A DNA stretch of 64,000 nucleotides from Strongylocentrotus purpuratus (lineage: Eukaryota > Echinodermata > Echinoidea > Camarodonta > Strongylocentrotidae): the NCBI RefSeq assembly GCF_000002235.5, contig NW_022145594.1, positions 14,301,001 to 14,365,000 of the forward strand. Reading direction: 5' to 3'. Positions 10,330 to 23,245 of the stretch are shown piece after piece. The notes under the pieces were generated by a model. It worked only from the letters and a program-made list of their open reading frames with translations. It did no database searches and was not told where the DNA came from. How positions within the stretch are numbered: the first letter of the stretch is position 1; each line of letters opens with the position of its first letter. The position numbers and the translations under genes were made by a program.

Positions 10330-13300
10330 CAAAAAATACAAAGTAGCGTATACAGGGGCCAAGTGGTACATGTGGCTCATAATCCCCGGGCGGCACCTGT
10401 ATCAGTAAACAAAGAAGAAGCTGAAATAGGGAAGAGAGGGGGTGATAACTAGGAATATGATTCGCCCCCAATTTATTTACAATGTAAATCAAATTAGTAT
10501 TTAGTTTTATGTGTGTGTTAGTGTTGAAAATGGGAAGTGTAGAAAGCGTAGATAACGGATAACCTACAGTAAAGACGAGGATTTACTATAATACATATGC
10601 CATTGTTGGTCACCCATTCTTACATACATGTTCGGTGTCAAAACCCGTCCACCAGAATGGGTTTTCACGAAATTTCGAAATGATGTTGGACACCAAATAT
10701 GACACGAATCGTCATTTATGGCCAACAAGTGACCATTACCACTAGACCATCGTGAATGAAAGCAATAATGATAAATACAATTTGCATAATCGTCCCCATC
10801 ATAAATTAGGACTGAATTAAATTAAATTCAAAACTTATAATTTGGTTACAGAAATCATCCTAAATATCAAGTCAAAGTGGCCGAAATGGTGTAAAATACT
10901 GGAATGGAAAGTATTTTTCTTGAATCAGTGCCTAATTCGACATTTAGTTTTGATATCAAACTTATGATTTTCTTTCTGATGTTAAATCACTAAAGAATAT
11001 GCAATTTGTTTATTGCAACAAAAGGAGCCAACGTTGAAAACTCTTTTTTTGCCATAGTTTGTCGTTAATCTGTTTATTTCCAGACATTATATATGGGTCT
11101 TATGGGAGCAAACAAAAAGTTAATTCACATGAGTTTTGCGTTACATAATGAAGAGGTTAGTTTATTTGTGTTGAATAATGATATAAAATATCGGTACAGA
11201 CATAATTTATTCAGTGATATAATTTCGAGTGATAGGCGTCCTATTGGTAATGCTTATTAACAAAAAAATCGATGAAAAATAGTAAACATAACAACTTTTT
11301 TTGGGGTTCAAATTATTGTTCTATAAATCCAGAGACATAATCGATTGCAGGTACTTGTTAGTAGCTAAGCTACAATTGGATGGGGGGGGGGGGGGACAAC
11401 CCCATCCATTCTCCTTTATTCCAATATTGAAAATTCGTATCCATATCGGATTTATTCTTGTAGGGTTTTATAGAGTAAACGATAATAAAAACAACAAAAC
11501 ACTGATAAATACCCCCTCTCAAGAAAGGAATAACAACAACAAAATCCGCAAAATTTCGCGTATTCATGTACACTATTGATGTTTATATTATTAATAGTTA
11601 TTTTCTTTAAATTGTTATCATTTTTTTTGTCATTATTATTGGTATTTTTATTATAACTATTATTACAATTATTATTCTGAAGGGTAGGGGTGTACGTAAA
11701 TAAAATACTAGTTTGTATGCATCTATCTTTACAAGCCAGATTGCATTCATCACATAATAAAATTCTTATGATCATGATGATGTTCCTGCATGTTTTTCTA
11801 TAACAATATGTAAAAAATAGTAAGTTCATTGCCTTTCATTTCTTTGACACTTAAACGAAAACGCTTTATTATGAATACGTCATACATAAAGGTTTGACAG
11901 GTTATGTTGATGTCGTACTTTTATTTCCGTATCAAGTATTAAAATATAAAACAGAGCAAAAAAAAAAAAAAAATCGATTTAAGTTTAACCCTAAACAATA
12001 AAATAGAAAATAGAGAATCATAAATTGTCATATGTATGAATAGTTCCAACACACAACCAATCCAAATGAATATAGTAAGCTGATAGCTCGACTCTATTAT
12101 CATGACATTACAATGATGCGTCCCTCAACTAAACTCCAATGGAATCCAGCGACAAAATATTGTGTGTCATAAACGTCCAATAAACCAAAGTAGAATAATG
12201 AGGAAGTGATCAGAGCGTGGTACAAAGAATGCATTTAAGAATATGTATGCTAAATCCTGAAACAACACAAATATATATACAGTTGTTAATGGATAAATAT
12301 TGAAGTTAAATCAGATACGAATCGGTAAAATATGACATGAAAATAAACGTAAAATGCCTACAACTAATCCAAGTTGTTGAACATACTATAATTTAACAAA
12401 ACACAAACAAGATTTCATTTGAAATACAAGTGAGATATTAATGTTAACCGGATCACAGTTAATTTCGATCAACGATAAATCAAATTTAGCTTTTAATAAC
12501 TTAAATTAAATATCTAGCATGTAGAGACCCACGTTATCATGATGTGCAGTACCCCAAACTAACAAGTTATCCTAATGTGAACGGGGTTAAGCCCTGAACG
12601 ATGTAACTACAATCCTAACTGACCTTTCACCTCTAGTCTGAGCACGAACCGTAACACTACACAGAACTACAGCGTGTGCTGTTGTTCATTTACCACACTC
12701 CATTAGTTTCTATGAATGACGCATCTGGTCAACAGTAGTTCAAGCTTGTGAAAGATATTCTCTTGCTACTCAATACAGTTCAAATACTTTTCGCCTAGCA
12801 CAGGCCTTATATATACAAAGTCACTAATAATGTTACGCTACAATAGAGAAACATAATTATCGCTATTGAATATGATAGAAATGATCAAGTTTAATCTAGC
12901 AACACCATTTTGGAGATCAATCCTAAATATATGCTTTGTAAAAAAACATATTATTTTTTTCAACTACACAGATTGTTCAAATTAATACTGATAACATGGA
13001 CATGTTTCTCTAATAGAACAATAGCAATATTATCTTCTCAAACAAACACCTAAATAAGTTTAAGACAAATGATCGGATTAGGTAACTATGTCCATTTCAG
13101 ATAGAGGAAATGAAATCAAAGTATCCATGCAGATCATGTCCAATAAAACACTTCTTGACATCGCCTCACAGCACATATAGAACATGTATAGCAACTGTAA
13201 ATGTAAATCTACTCTCATGACAAGATGTATGAAATATATTTCAAGCTCTAAAAAAACATTCAAGTGAATATATCGCAAAGAAAATAGTTATTTATTCCAA

Positions 13301-16300
13301 AATATTCTGGAAATTGAAGGCATTGCACAAATCATACATTTGGCAATATATCAAATTGTGACATCAAATAAATCTTTCCCTTATAATGGATGTGATTTGT
13401 AATGGAAACGTCAAGTTTTGGTCAAGTTCTCTTCTCTAAAGTTGTTATCTCGGATGTGGTATGAGATAATCTTCACTGCCCTTATTCACAGTAATCTTCA
13501 ATAAATTCCCAGGGCATAATCGTAGCAATAATACTGATATTACACACATGTACATTTATATAAATACATAATATTCTAGTACATACTTTGTTCGTATCAA
13601 AAGAAATAGCCAAGGAAAAAATACACTTGTCCGCTTGGAGTGCAGACAGAAGGTGTGTTTACATTTTATGCATTTAATCCGCAGTCATTTATTATTCAAG
13701 AACAAATTGTTTGTTCGTGATTATTATTATTATCTTCATCGCCATCATAAACATTATGATCAATATTACTATAAGCACCATCATAATTGCAGTTAATTAT
13801 AAAAGTAATACTAATGCTAATACAAATAATAATAACACACGTACTACTTATATTACTACTATTACTAATAATGATACAAATACAAATAATAACAAAAATA
13901 GTAATAATTCATATTCATTAAAATCAATGTGGTTTATTAAAGAATGTTCATAGAATAGGATCGCTAATAAAAATAAGGAAAGACAATTAATTAGAAGTAC
14001 ATAATCTATGCAAATCAAAATCACACTTTCATACAAGTAAGGAGCTTCGGAAATAAAACGTTAATAATTTTAGAAAATAGAAGTAAAACATGAATCGAAT
14101 ATTTGGCTGCAAATTAGTTGATGCTAATTTCCCTGTTTTGGAAATGTTATGTTAACCGGAGATGCCATTGATTTTTATCTAATTTTGAAACAAGCCCAAT
14201 GATGTGGGTAAACTATGCATGTTATCTTGAAGTCAAAGCCTTAATGTATCTTTCTAGCTTATTGGCTTTATAAATTATGAGATTTAAGTGACATTTGTGA
14301 TGCCTTATAAATCAAAGGCCGAGAGTACACGTGTATGTGAAAGTGCACGGGTTTGTGTGTATGTATCATGTAATGTACCTTGATAATTAATCTGGCGTAT
14401 ATGGGCATTTACGTTTAGGTATTGTTTAGCTATCAAAGTAAAGATGATTGATATGAGTTTTGTAGCTCAGTTGGATAATTATAAGTGTGCATGCTCTCTA
14501 CAAAAGGGAGACAAATTACCATGCAGCACTAGAAACATTGGTGCAGTGCATGATTTGATTTGTTATATCAAGGTTATGTCAGGGTTGTGATTATAAGGTA
14601 GAGGCCTGTAGACTTCTACATTAATTAATCACAATTAATCAGTTCATAAACGATGAAGGAATATAATGGTTTATTTAGTTGTACAAGTGTGGAAAAACCC
14701 ACAGATTATTATAGATCAAGAATATGACAAATCATCTTGGTTTAAGCAAATAACAGTAGGAATTAATACAAACAAGTTAACTAGGGTTGCAGTATTGTGT
14801 TTCACTGAGGTGAAATTTATTACATCTAGAAAGATATTATTCCATGATAAATGAGTTAGAATAATGGCGACATATGACTAAACAAATGTTTATGTTTACA
14901 TTAAATTGCAGATTGAACCTGCATTGTGTGCACGGTATCCTCATAGTTTGTCAAGTTCTGTCGTCGATGGTCAAGGCGTTTTAGAAGTCATAGTCTGTGA
15001 TGATGCGTTATTACATAATCACCATTGTCGCGTCAAATTAATGTCCTCATCAACATACACCAGGTGGCGATGGTCATGATGTGATCAAAGGAAGACTTTT
15101 ATTATGAGTCCATCTGTAGTAGGGTCCATGGGTGCACAAACCCTTGCCAACCGCCCCGTCACAAGTCCTCTCATTCACCTGCCAGGAATAACTGCATCTC
15201 TACAGTGAGAATACAAATCGCAGACAGTACGTGCCGCCAGAAGGAACATACATTATAGCAACAATCAATGTACTCAATTCGCACTCCGAGCATCGAAACA
15301 CATTTACCCGCAGCCGGCGAAAGAATAAACTTGCTACGAAGCATTCAACAAATAACCGAGCACCAAACCCAATCACGAAAATGGCCCATTCATCGACACG
15401 TGTGTAAACATAGTGTGCACCGTCAACAAACATGTGTACATTATAATCATGCGAGACACCCATACAATACTTTGAAGTTAGTTATACATGTAGTTGTACA
15501 AATAAAGGTGCATGCGTGAGACTTGTTTGCATGTACTTATAATTCCAAATTTATCCGTGAGACGTAGGCTTAACATAAGGCAGGTTTCATTTGCCTTTAT
15601 AGATCAATATTGCTGTGAATGAAAATAGAAACATAAAAATATCATATCATACATAACACGTATTTCTTATCTCACGCAAAAACATATAATATGATCACCA
15701 GCATCGTGGGTGTTCAATATGACAAATACCTAATTTATTAATTCATCATTATGCATATTTAGCATATTTAATTGTATTGAGCAAGATGCTTTGCATATCA
15801 TATTACCATTCTTTACTTTATATATCTATAATTCGAAGTTTTCAAAATGTGTGTCGCGATTTTTGATGAAATAACAGGTACTCTATAAACACAAAAGTGT
15901 TATGTAGACACATAAACGCATGTTAATCAACTGGGTATCCCTTGAAGTATTGAATTATGAGCAATGCGTACTCTATATATACATTTTGTATCACGAGAAT
16001 ATAAAGTATCATAATATTTTTCGACATAACCTTACATATGCTTGTATGTTTAAATATATTTCATTCATAATATTATATCAAGCAAACTAAAAGTGTAGTT
16101 TACATTCGTAAGCAATCGATGAACAAAAAGAACGCATAGAAAAACACTTCCTCTTTAAATAAAATTAATGCATCAATGTTAACTTATACACATCTAGATA
16201 TTAAAATATAAGGAACAAAAGTGCATTGATAGTTTATCAATACGATATTGTTTCAATACTAAACGATGACATCGTACTGTTTCGAAAATGTAAAAATAAA
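10330..16300. other. Long intergenic stretch, no gene recognised
   Basis: About 6 kb of AT-rich sequence. Small open frames (for example 15200-15519 on both strands) lack recognisable motifs or splice context. Positions 11376-11396 hold a long G run, 11600-11680 and 13715-13915 are ATT/AAT-rich microsatellite-like tracts, and 11959-11974 is a poly-A run. An A-box-like string near 14465 is discussed under rejected items. Confidence 0.5.
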
Positions 16301-16316
16301 TAAGCTTATGAAGCAT

Positions 16317-16998
16317 CAAAGTTAACTTTTAATACTTTGGTTTTTACTGGACCTAAATTTTGGAACTCTCTAGGCTCTAGCGTTAAGCAATCTGTTAGTC
16401 TCTCTTCATTTTAGTGTAAACTTAAGGTTTATCTTCTCGATAAATACTGTGACTCATAGAGTAGTTCATTTTTGTAGTTATTATGGTGCCAAGATATATT
16501 ATGTATTACTATAAATGTAAATGTTCTTCTTGATATTAATATGTGTCTAACTGAATATTTTCAGATTGTCAACCTCTTATTCCCTCCCCCTGTTGTCTTG
16601 TGCCCGTTGTGTGCTGTGCCTATTGTCGATGTGCTGTAGTCTTCTATTATTTCTCATATTTTCTCTTTTCTCCCGTCTTGTCTAGTCTCGTCTCTCGTTT
16701 TGTTGTTGTTGTTGTGTGTGTGTACACTTCTTGTTTTGTTATACCCCCTTTTCCCTATTGTATTCTTAGGTAGTCACAAATATCTATTCATCATGTTTTA
16801 TCCGGCTCAGAGGGGACCCTAATAATTACAAGCTCTGCTTTTACCAGGGTCTCCTCGTCTTTCTTTTAGTTAACTTTGTTTTTATCATTGCCATAATTTG
16901 TTATTTTGCATTGTAAATGTGTTATGATTCAATGTTATGCTCTGTATGTCATTTGAAAGAAAGACGAATAAAATCTTATCTTATCTATCTTATCACCA
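16317..16998 (+). mobile_element. 5'-truncated LINE 3' end, same family as the minus-strand LINE at 49.3-53.4 kb
   Basis: Starting at AAGTTAACTTTTAATACTTT, the sequence matches the reverse complement of 49338-50015 nearly base for base. It covers the last part of the RT ORF (TTTTTACTGGACCTAAATTT), the 3' UTR and the terminal repeat AATCTTATCTTATC. The ORF piece is too short to be functional. The abrupt start and simple-repeat tail are typical of a truncated LINE insertion. Confidence 0.85.
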
Positions 16999-16999
16999 A

Positions 17000-17806
17000 G
17001 TATAATTCATAATCAATATTCATTATAACGATGAAAATGTATACACTTGATCAAATTTATACGGCGTACACTCTCCTTTGCGCCATTTTCAAGCAGAAAA
17101 TCTGAGTTTGGTGACTGCTTAGAAGAGATCTTGGACTTGTTTGCTCCATTTTTACTTTTCTCGCAGGTCGACGAGTGGGTGGTCATATATGATGAATAAA
17201 TTCCTTTCTTCAGAGCCTCTCTATTTTTGCGCATTATTTCTACTTCATCTCGATAGGACAGCAGCTTTATCAGAACATGATGAGGCCTATCCTCAATCTT
17301 TTTCTCATCTCTATCGGCGCGCTCTCCTCTGTTTTCTTTGTTTAAATGGGTGCAAATTATGTTTTCGAGTCCTCAATTCCATGTATATTGGGGATCAACT
17401 TCGGGTCCAGACATTGTTGTGTAGAATATCTGAATGTTTAATATCTAGATGGTAAAATCAGAATTCCAGTTGCATATTTTCAAAGTCCAAAGTTGTTAAG
17501 AAAATTTTATGGCTTTACGAGACGAGCAAAAAACTGTGAAGAGCGCCATGTAGAAGACGTCTTGACGGTGCTTCTTGAGATAAAATATTCTACCTTCGTT
17601 CCGTATAATGTTGCGTCGGTGCATAAATGAATAAGGATGACTTAACTTTCATGACCGAGTATTTAACTTTAGTCTAGTATTTATTTATTATTGTTTTTAA
17701 AGAATGACCTTCATCTGTCCATTCGTAATTTGTAACCAGCTTCTTTTACCGAGACTTCCATTTACGCATAAGTGAATATAGTCATTTAACAATAAATGGG
17801 TGTATG
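17000..17806. other. Unique-looking spacer, no gene recognised
   Basis: The stretch contains a 104-codon open frame (17141-17455, +) and a 73-codon frame on the other strand. Neither shows a recognised domain, signal peptide or splice context. I make no call. Confidence 0.4.
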
Positions 17807-19496
17807 CAGTGGCGGATCCAGGGGGGGGGGGCCCGGGGGGCACGCCCCCCCCCCCCCCCCCCTGGCCCAAAAAAGGGGGGAAAGAAGGGGAAAAAAGAAG
17901 GAAAAAAAAGGGGGGAAAAAAAGGGAAAAAAACAAAAAAACAAGAAGGAACAAAAAAAGAAAGAACAAAAAGAGAAGGAAAAGAAGAAGAAAAAAAAAGG
18001 GAAAAAAAAAAGGAGGAACAAAAAGAGAAGGACAAACAAGAAAGAAGAAAATAAAAATATAAATGGGGAAAGATATCAAAGGTATCAAAATATGCTCATC
18101 TGACCGTAATTAAATGCCTAAAACCCCTTGACTTCCGGTGGCTCTGCCCCTTGAACCCCACCTAGAGCCCTAAGACGGAAGGCTGGATGCTTGTCTGACC
18201 GTTATACAATTCCTAAAACCCCTGAGCTTCTGGGGGCTTCACCCCTTGGACCCCACGCAAATTAGTGTCCTGCCAGTGTCAAAAATAAGGTATAATTCGT
18301 CCCTTTTTTCACGAAGTGACGGTAGTGAGCCTCTGGATGCCCATCTGACCGTTATCTATTGCCTAACACCCCTGAGCCTCCGGGGTCTCCACCCCCATGA
18401 CCCCACGCCAATTCATGACCTGCCAGTAACACAGAGAAGGTATAAAATTCTGCTCATCTTACGATAAATTGATGTAAAAAACCTTAGGCTTCTAAAGGGC
18501 TCCGCCCCCTGGACCCAACACCTATTTGTGTCCTGCCAGTGTAACAAATAAGGTATCAAAATATGCTCATCTGACCGTAATTTATTGCCCAAAACCCCTA
18601 AGCTGCCAATTGAATTGGTGACCTGCCAGTGTCACAAATAAGGTATACAAATATGCTCATCTGATCGTTATTTATTGCCCGAAACCCCTGAGCTTCGGGG
18701 GGCTCCGCCCCCTGGACCCCACGCCAATTCGTGACCTGCCAGTGTGACAAATAATGTATAAAATATGCTCATCTGACGACAATTTAATGTATAAAACCCC
18801 TGAGCTTCTGGGTGCTCCGCCCCCTGGACCCCACGCCAATTCGTGACCTGCCAGTGTGACAAATAATGTATAAAATATGCTCATCTGACGATAATTTAAT
18901 GTATAAAACCCCTGAGCTTCTGGGTGCTCCGCCCCCTGGACCCATCATTAATTCGTGACCTGCCAGTTTCACAAATAAGGTATAAACTATGCTCAACTGA
19001 CGATAATTTAATGTATAAAACCCTAAGCTTCTTGGGGCTCCGTCCCCTGGACCCAACACCAATTTGTGTCCTGCCAGTGTCACAAATAAGGTATACTAAT
19101 ATGCTTATCTGACCGTTATTAATTTTCCAAAACACCTGAGCTTCCGGGGCTCCGCCCCCTGGACCCCACGCTAATTCGTGACCTGCCAGTGTGACAAATA
19201 AGGTATACAATATGCTCATCTGACGATAATTTAATGTATAAAACCCCTGAGCTTCTGGGTGCTCCGCCCCCTGGACCCATCACTAATTCGTGACCTGCCA
19301 GTGTGACAAATAAGGTATAAAATTATGCTCATCCGAAGATAATTTGATGTATAAAACTCCTGAGCTTCGGAGGGCTCCGCCCCTGGACCTAGTGGCGAAA
19401 TGTTGGCCTGCACGATTTTCAAATTCCAGCACACTAAATTTCAAAATGATTTTAAATTTGGGCCCCCACCCATAATAAATCCTGGATACGCGCCTG
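17807..19496 (+). mobile_element. hAT-like non-autonomous DNA transposon carrying a minisatellite
   Basis: The left end CAGTGGCGGATCCAGG and the right end, whose reverse complement is CAGGCGCGTATCCAGG, match at 13 of 16 positions. Flanking 8-mers GGTGTATG and GGTCTGTG agree at 6 of 8, which fits a worn hAT target-site duplication. The first 250 bp are long G, C and A-rich tracts; the rest is a ~112-bp tandem repeat. No transposase is encoded, so it would have depended on another element. Confidence 0.6.
18100..19395. repeat. ~112-bp minisatellite inside the hAT-like element
   Basis: About eleven tandem units share CTCCGCCCCCTGGACCC, GTGACCTGCCAGTGTGACAA, ATAAGGTATA, ATGCTCATCTGAC and AAAACCCCTGAGCTTC. 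Spacing of the CTGCCAGT motif is mostly 110-115 bp in the later units and less regular in the first ones. Open frames here (for example repeated GRSRIGVGSRG on the minus strand) are translations of the repeat, not genes. Confidence 0.9.
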
Positions 19497-19794
19497 GGTC
19501 TGTGACAAACATTTGCGGAAATGGTGAATCTGGTAATTATATTGTTTTGAAGAGCATTTCCACCTCGTAGAGTCAAATTTAAAGAATGACACAAAAGGAG
19601 GAAAAAATCAACAATATCCTAATCACGAAAAAAGACGAAATGAGAGGCATCTTGATTGACCTGTGCTCCTCAAAACCATGAGTCATGAAACCACAGTACA
19701 CATTTAGAGCTCAATCCTCTTTACTATTACATTGCTGAACAAGAATTTGGCTTGCTCTAATTTTGCAAGTTCTTAAATCACACCTTGTTATTGT

Positions 19795-20008
19795 TAAATG
19801 GATATGCCAAGTGTAAAAGTTCAAAACTTGATCTAGATTGAAGTTACAAAAGTAAAAACTGTACTTTTAAATGGTATATATATATATATTTCATCATATT
19901 TATTTAACGATTTACATGATAATTTTTAACAATAAAGAGTGTCATTTTTCGGCGAGTATATACTACTACTACTACTACTAGTACTACTACTACTACTACT
20001 ACTACTTA

Positions 20009-20045
<37 letters not shown>

Positions 20046-20064
20046 GCTACTACTACTACTACTG

Positions 20065-20101
<37 letters not shown>

Positions 20102-20420
20102 CACTACTACAACTACGACTTCTACTTCTCAATGAAGCATTTTCTCTTAGTAGGGTTTGGTTGCTAGAATCCCCCGTCTCGACTCTCCGTAGCTCCCTGT
20201 TAGAGTAGCTGTCATATTAAGTCATTTGTTCCCCTACCAGCCATCTCAAAGTGGCTTTATCAAGTAACACAAAGGAAAGAGAGGTAGAACAAGAGACATG
20301 AAGATAACAAATATGTATACAAAAAGGGATAGAATCAGGATGGAAAAGGGAGGAGACAGAGAGAGAGAAAAAAAATGTATATATATAGAGAGAGAGAAAG
20401 AGAGAGGGAGGGAGAATAAT
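19795..20420 (+). repeat. Dispersed repeat with internal (CTA)n, copy 1
   Basis: Landmarks are AGTTCAAAACTTGATCT, AATAAAGAGTG...CGGCGAGTATATA, a (CTA)n tract (about 19963-20118), CCCCGTCTCGACTC, TGGCTTTATCAAGTAA, and ATAGAATCAGGATGGAAAA followed by a GA-rich end. The same order recurs at 47745-48290. No coding capacity is seen. It may be a SINE or a non-autonomous transposon; termini were not resolved. Confidence 0.6.
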
Positions 20421-22900
20421 GCTAAAAACTACACCAAAAACTGTAACAAACATGTATTCATAAATCTAAGATATTGTAGGTAACAATGAAACAGTGAGCG
20501 TTACGTGGTACATACAAACGTGTAGGGAAAGGAGAGAAAGGAGAAGAGGAAGAAAAAGAAAACAACTAAGAAAAAGAAGGAAAGAGGGGGAAGACGATGA
20601 CGAAGACGGAGATCGAAGAGGATGATGAACAAGAAATAGAATAAGGTGAAGAAGAATAGGAAGGGGAGGCAGAAAAAGAACATCACAGCTTTGAAAATTA
20701 GAAGTAAAAACCCTGAATTAACATAAACTACACAACCACGAACTTATACTGCGAGCCCGTCTGGCATCAGATGTGGGACTAAAGCCAGCCGAGGCCAGGC
20801 TATTGGGTTTTCATTTTGAACGCTACATCTAGCACAAAACTAGGGCGGGTCAATCTCGTCTGGCCTTTGACCTGCTCAAAAATCAAAACACAATATGTCG
20901 TGTGGTTTTAAATGGGATTCATAGCATTCAGATCGAGAGGAGGATCGAAAGCTAGACGTCACCGCTCTGAACACGTCTGGCTATTGAGGCTGGTTAAACC
21001 CGTGCGCTTATTGTCTAAATATAATGAAGGGAAATTCCTGTACATTAAAACGATTTATAAGCAATCAATATTCAAAACATTTTTTGTTTTTTGTTAAAAG
21101 TATTCCTTCATATATTAACAAAATATAAGTGAAACATATGTCGTGCAATATACTTGCATAGCAGTTGTCTATCAGCAGTACCTCACTTGCCTTGGTTTGT
21201 CTCGTCAATTGTGTCAGTGTTAATTATATTTGTTTTCAATATGTAAAATTCTTACGCCGCTGAAGCCCTGCAAATTAACTTGATAAAATGGTATTGACCA
21301 CGTTGATGGCTTGTATTTAGGCAATATGTTTACTCATTTAACTACTCGATCATACCGCGGTGATTACGATTATATTCCCTTTTGAACTTAAAATGATCGA
21401 TGTATCTGCCAACAACCAACTGGAGAGAAAGAGAGGGAGAGAGAGAGAGAGAGAGAGTAAAAGAGATGTTGAAGGAGAGAGGGAAGAAGAGGATGAAAAA
21501 AATTGAGTTAACAATTAACATTATTTATCGACCATAAGTACAAATACTTATCTCAATGATTTTTTAAATGGTTCATGATATTTGTTTAGATTTTGTCTTA
21601 TTAAATTATTTAGAACACAGTGGTCTACGTACCCTGTGGATCATGTGAGGATTATATATTTGCATAAGTTCTGATGAAATTTTAAATCCAATATGAATGC
21701 GGTATTAGATATGAATTGAATTCAACTAGATGACTCTTAAAACAAATCTAGTTGAACATAGTTATGTATATTATATAAATGTGAGGGTTATTATTGATTT
21801 GGGGCCTGTCATATTAACCTGCTCAAGGATTCCCCTACCCAACGTGACCTCACAAGCAACCCAGGGTGAGGAAAGACATCATGTATAGACAGATTTAGTC
21901 GAATTCTTTACTGACTACAAAAACAAAGCCGGGTGAAGTCTTGTGTTTTGTTATTTGCATTACATTCAGGGCTGTTCCATCATGATCTTCACATTTGTAA
22001 GTACATTGTATACAGTTCAGCGATATAGTTACTACATACCCCACTCTTCGCGCTTCTTTTGCTTCATTCACTAATAAGAGCATACACAGTCCTTCCACGA
22101 CTTATGCTGTCTCGTTCCCCTCGCTACACAGGAAAGGGGGCGGGGCGGGGGGGGGGGGGGGGGGGGTAGGAATGTATCAACCCCCTGTATTGCACAGCCA
22201 TTGAGATAAAACATAAATAAAAAGAAGGATGGAAGGGGGCATTGGCCTCTGAATTTTACCGGAAAACGTATCTCTGTTTCAATCTCTTTTCAGCCATTCA
22301 GATATTCCAAACGTCACTGTTGGCTGTTATAATGGTTTTTAATCGGTAACTCTTGTTATCATAACATTTGATAACTCTAGTAATATTAATAGTAATAAAT
22401 CAAACTGTAGGGATGAGAAGGGTAGCCAAACCCTTTATCCCTTTAGGTGTCAGCAAGTTTTGCTAGCATTAAGTTAATTTGTTTTCCTCTTTTTAGAGAG
22501 CAAATTTGTTGCCAGTTTGATTTTGTTTTCCCTTAATATAGTATAAGATATTAGCAGATAAATTAATTTGTGAACTTGTAGTGCTATTGGAGGTATGCAC
22601 ATTTAGGACAATACATGTAAATTATATTTTTCCATGTGTACTGAGTAGGCATGTTTTATATAATTATACTCATAAACAAAATTAGCGCTTACAAACTCAA
22701 TGCTTTTACACCTTTGATACATAAACGGTATAATATGCTGACTGTTATTCTGTAAGCCCAGAAGCTATTTTTTTGTCTAGGATTCGGCCTTAAAAGTGTT
22801 GCCGCTATATAATAGAAGATAGTATTCAAATGAGTATTGTGTATTTGCTGCGTTGATTACTGAAGGTCTATTTTGCTGTCAAGTATCATAAATATTGGAT
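20420..22900. other. Spacer with purine-rich tracts, no gene recognised
   Basis: Purine-rich sequence at 20530-20680, a GA microsatellite at about 21425-21460, and a G run of about 25 bases near 22140-22166. No coding frame longer than about 70 codons with protein-like composition is present. Confidence 0.5.
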
Positions 22901-22903
22901 GTT

Positions 22904-23245
22904 TCATTTAAGACGGCCGTTTTTCCAAGTTTCCATATTTACATAAGACTGTTTCATCGAGTTCCCATAAAGAGTTGCAATTATTGGAATTCCACGGTGA
23001 AAGTACCATTTAGTTGCCGTCTCGTTTCCGTGGGTATCACCAGCTGCAGTCTCACGTTTTCCTTCCCGCTTCGTCTCCTCACCTCCACCGTACCAAGGCG
23101 TGATCAAAAATCCGTCAGTGACAATCATAAGTGATTTCAACTCAGCTCTACGGTCTTCGTCAACAGTATCCTTACCATTTAACTCTCGTGGCATAAAGTT
23201 CTTCAGTCTTGAACAATTACCATCTAGTCCAAAGACTCTGGACAT
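22904..23245 (-). CDS. Possible small protein or first exon, unrecognised
   Basis: A 113-codon frame starts MSRVFGLDGNCSRLKNFMPR and is followed by ELNGKDTVDEDRRAELKSLM. The N-terminal 40 residues are protein-like in composition. A GTAAGG donor-like site inside codon ~43 (AATG|GTAAGG) could make it a first exon instead. Codons 1-40 are repeated exactly at 24371-24252 because the tandem duplication breaks just after LKSLM, so the second copy is a chimaera. The family is not recognised, and the upstream side on this strand is a satellite array. It may be a transposon ORF or chance. Confidence 0.25.
   Translation of the reverse strand: MSRVFGLDGNCSRLKNFMPRELNGKDTVDEDRRAELKSLMIVTDGFLITPWYGGGEETKREGKRETAAGDTHGNETATKWYFHRGIPIIATLYGNSMKQSYVNMETWKNGRLK

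Noticed and set aside
14458-14525. tRNA-like string (GTAGCTCAGTTGGATA, resembling an A box)
   Set aside because: No matching B box (GGTTCRANNCC) at the right distance, and no cloverleaf can be drawn. At best a worn tRNA-derived relic.
15200-15519. Overlapping 80-90 codon frames on both strands
   Set aside because: No recognisable motif, signal peptide or splice context, and both strands are open, so chance is the simplest explanation.
17697-18103. Six overlapping Phe/Ser- or Lys-rich frames
   Set aside because: Low-complexity start of the hAT-like element, with G, C and A runs.
18668-19434. Minus-strand frames with recurring GRSRIGVGSRGR motifs
   Set aside because: The peptide repeat follows the 112-bp minisatellite unit. 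The frames lack starts and ends consistent with a gene.
19926-20208. Poly-Ser and poly-Leu frames
   Set aside because: They are both strands of a (CTA)n microsatellite.
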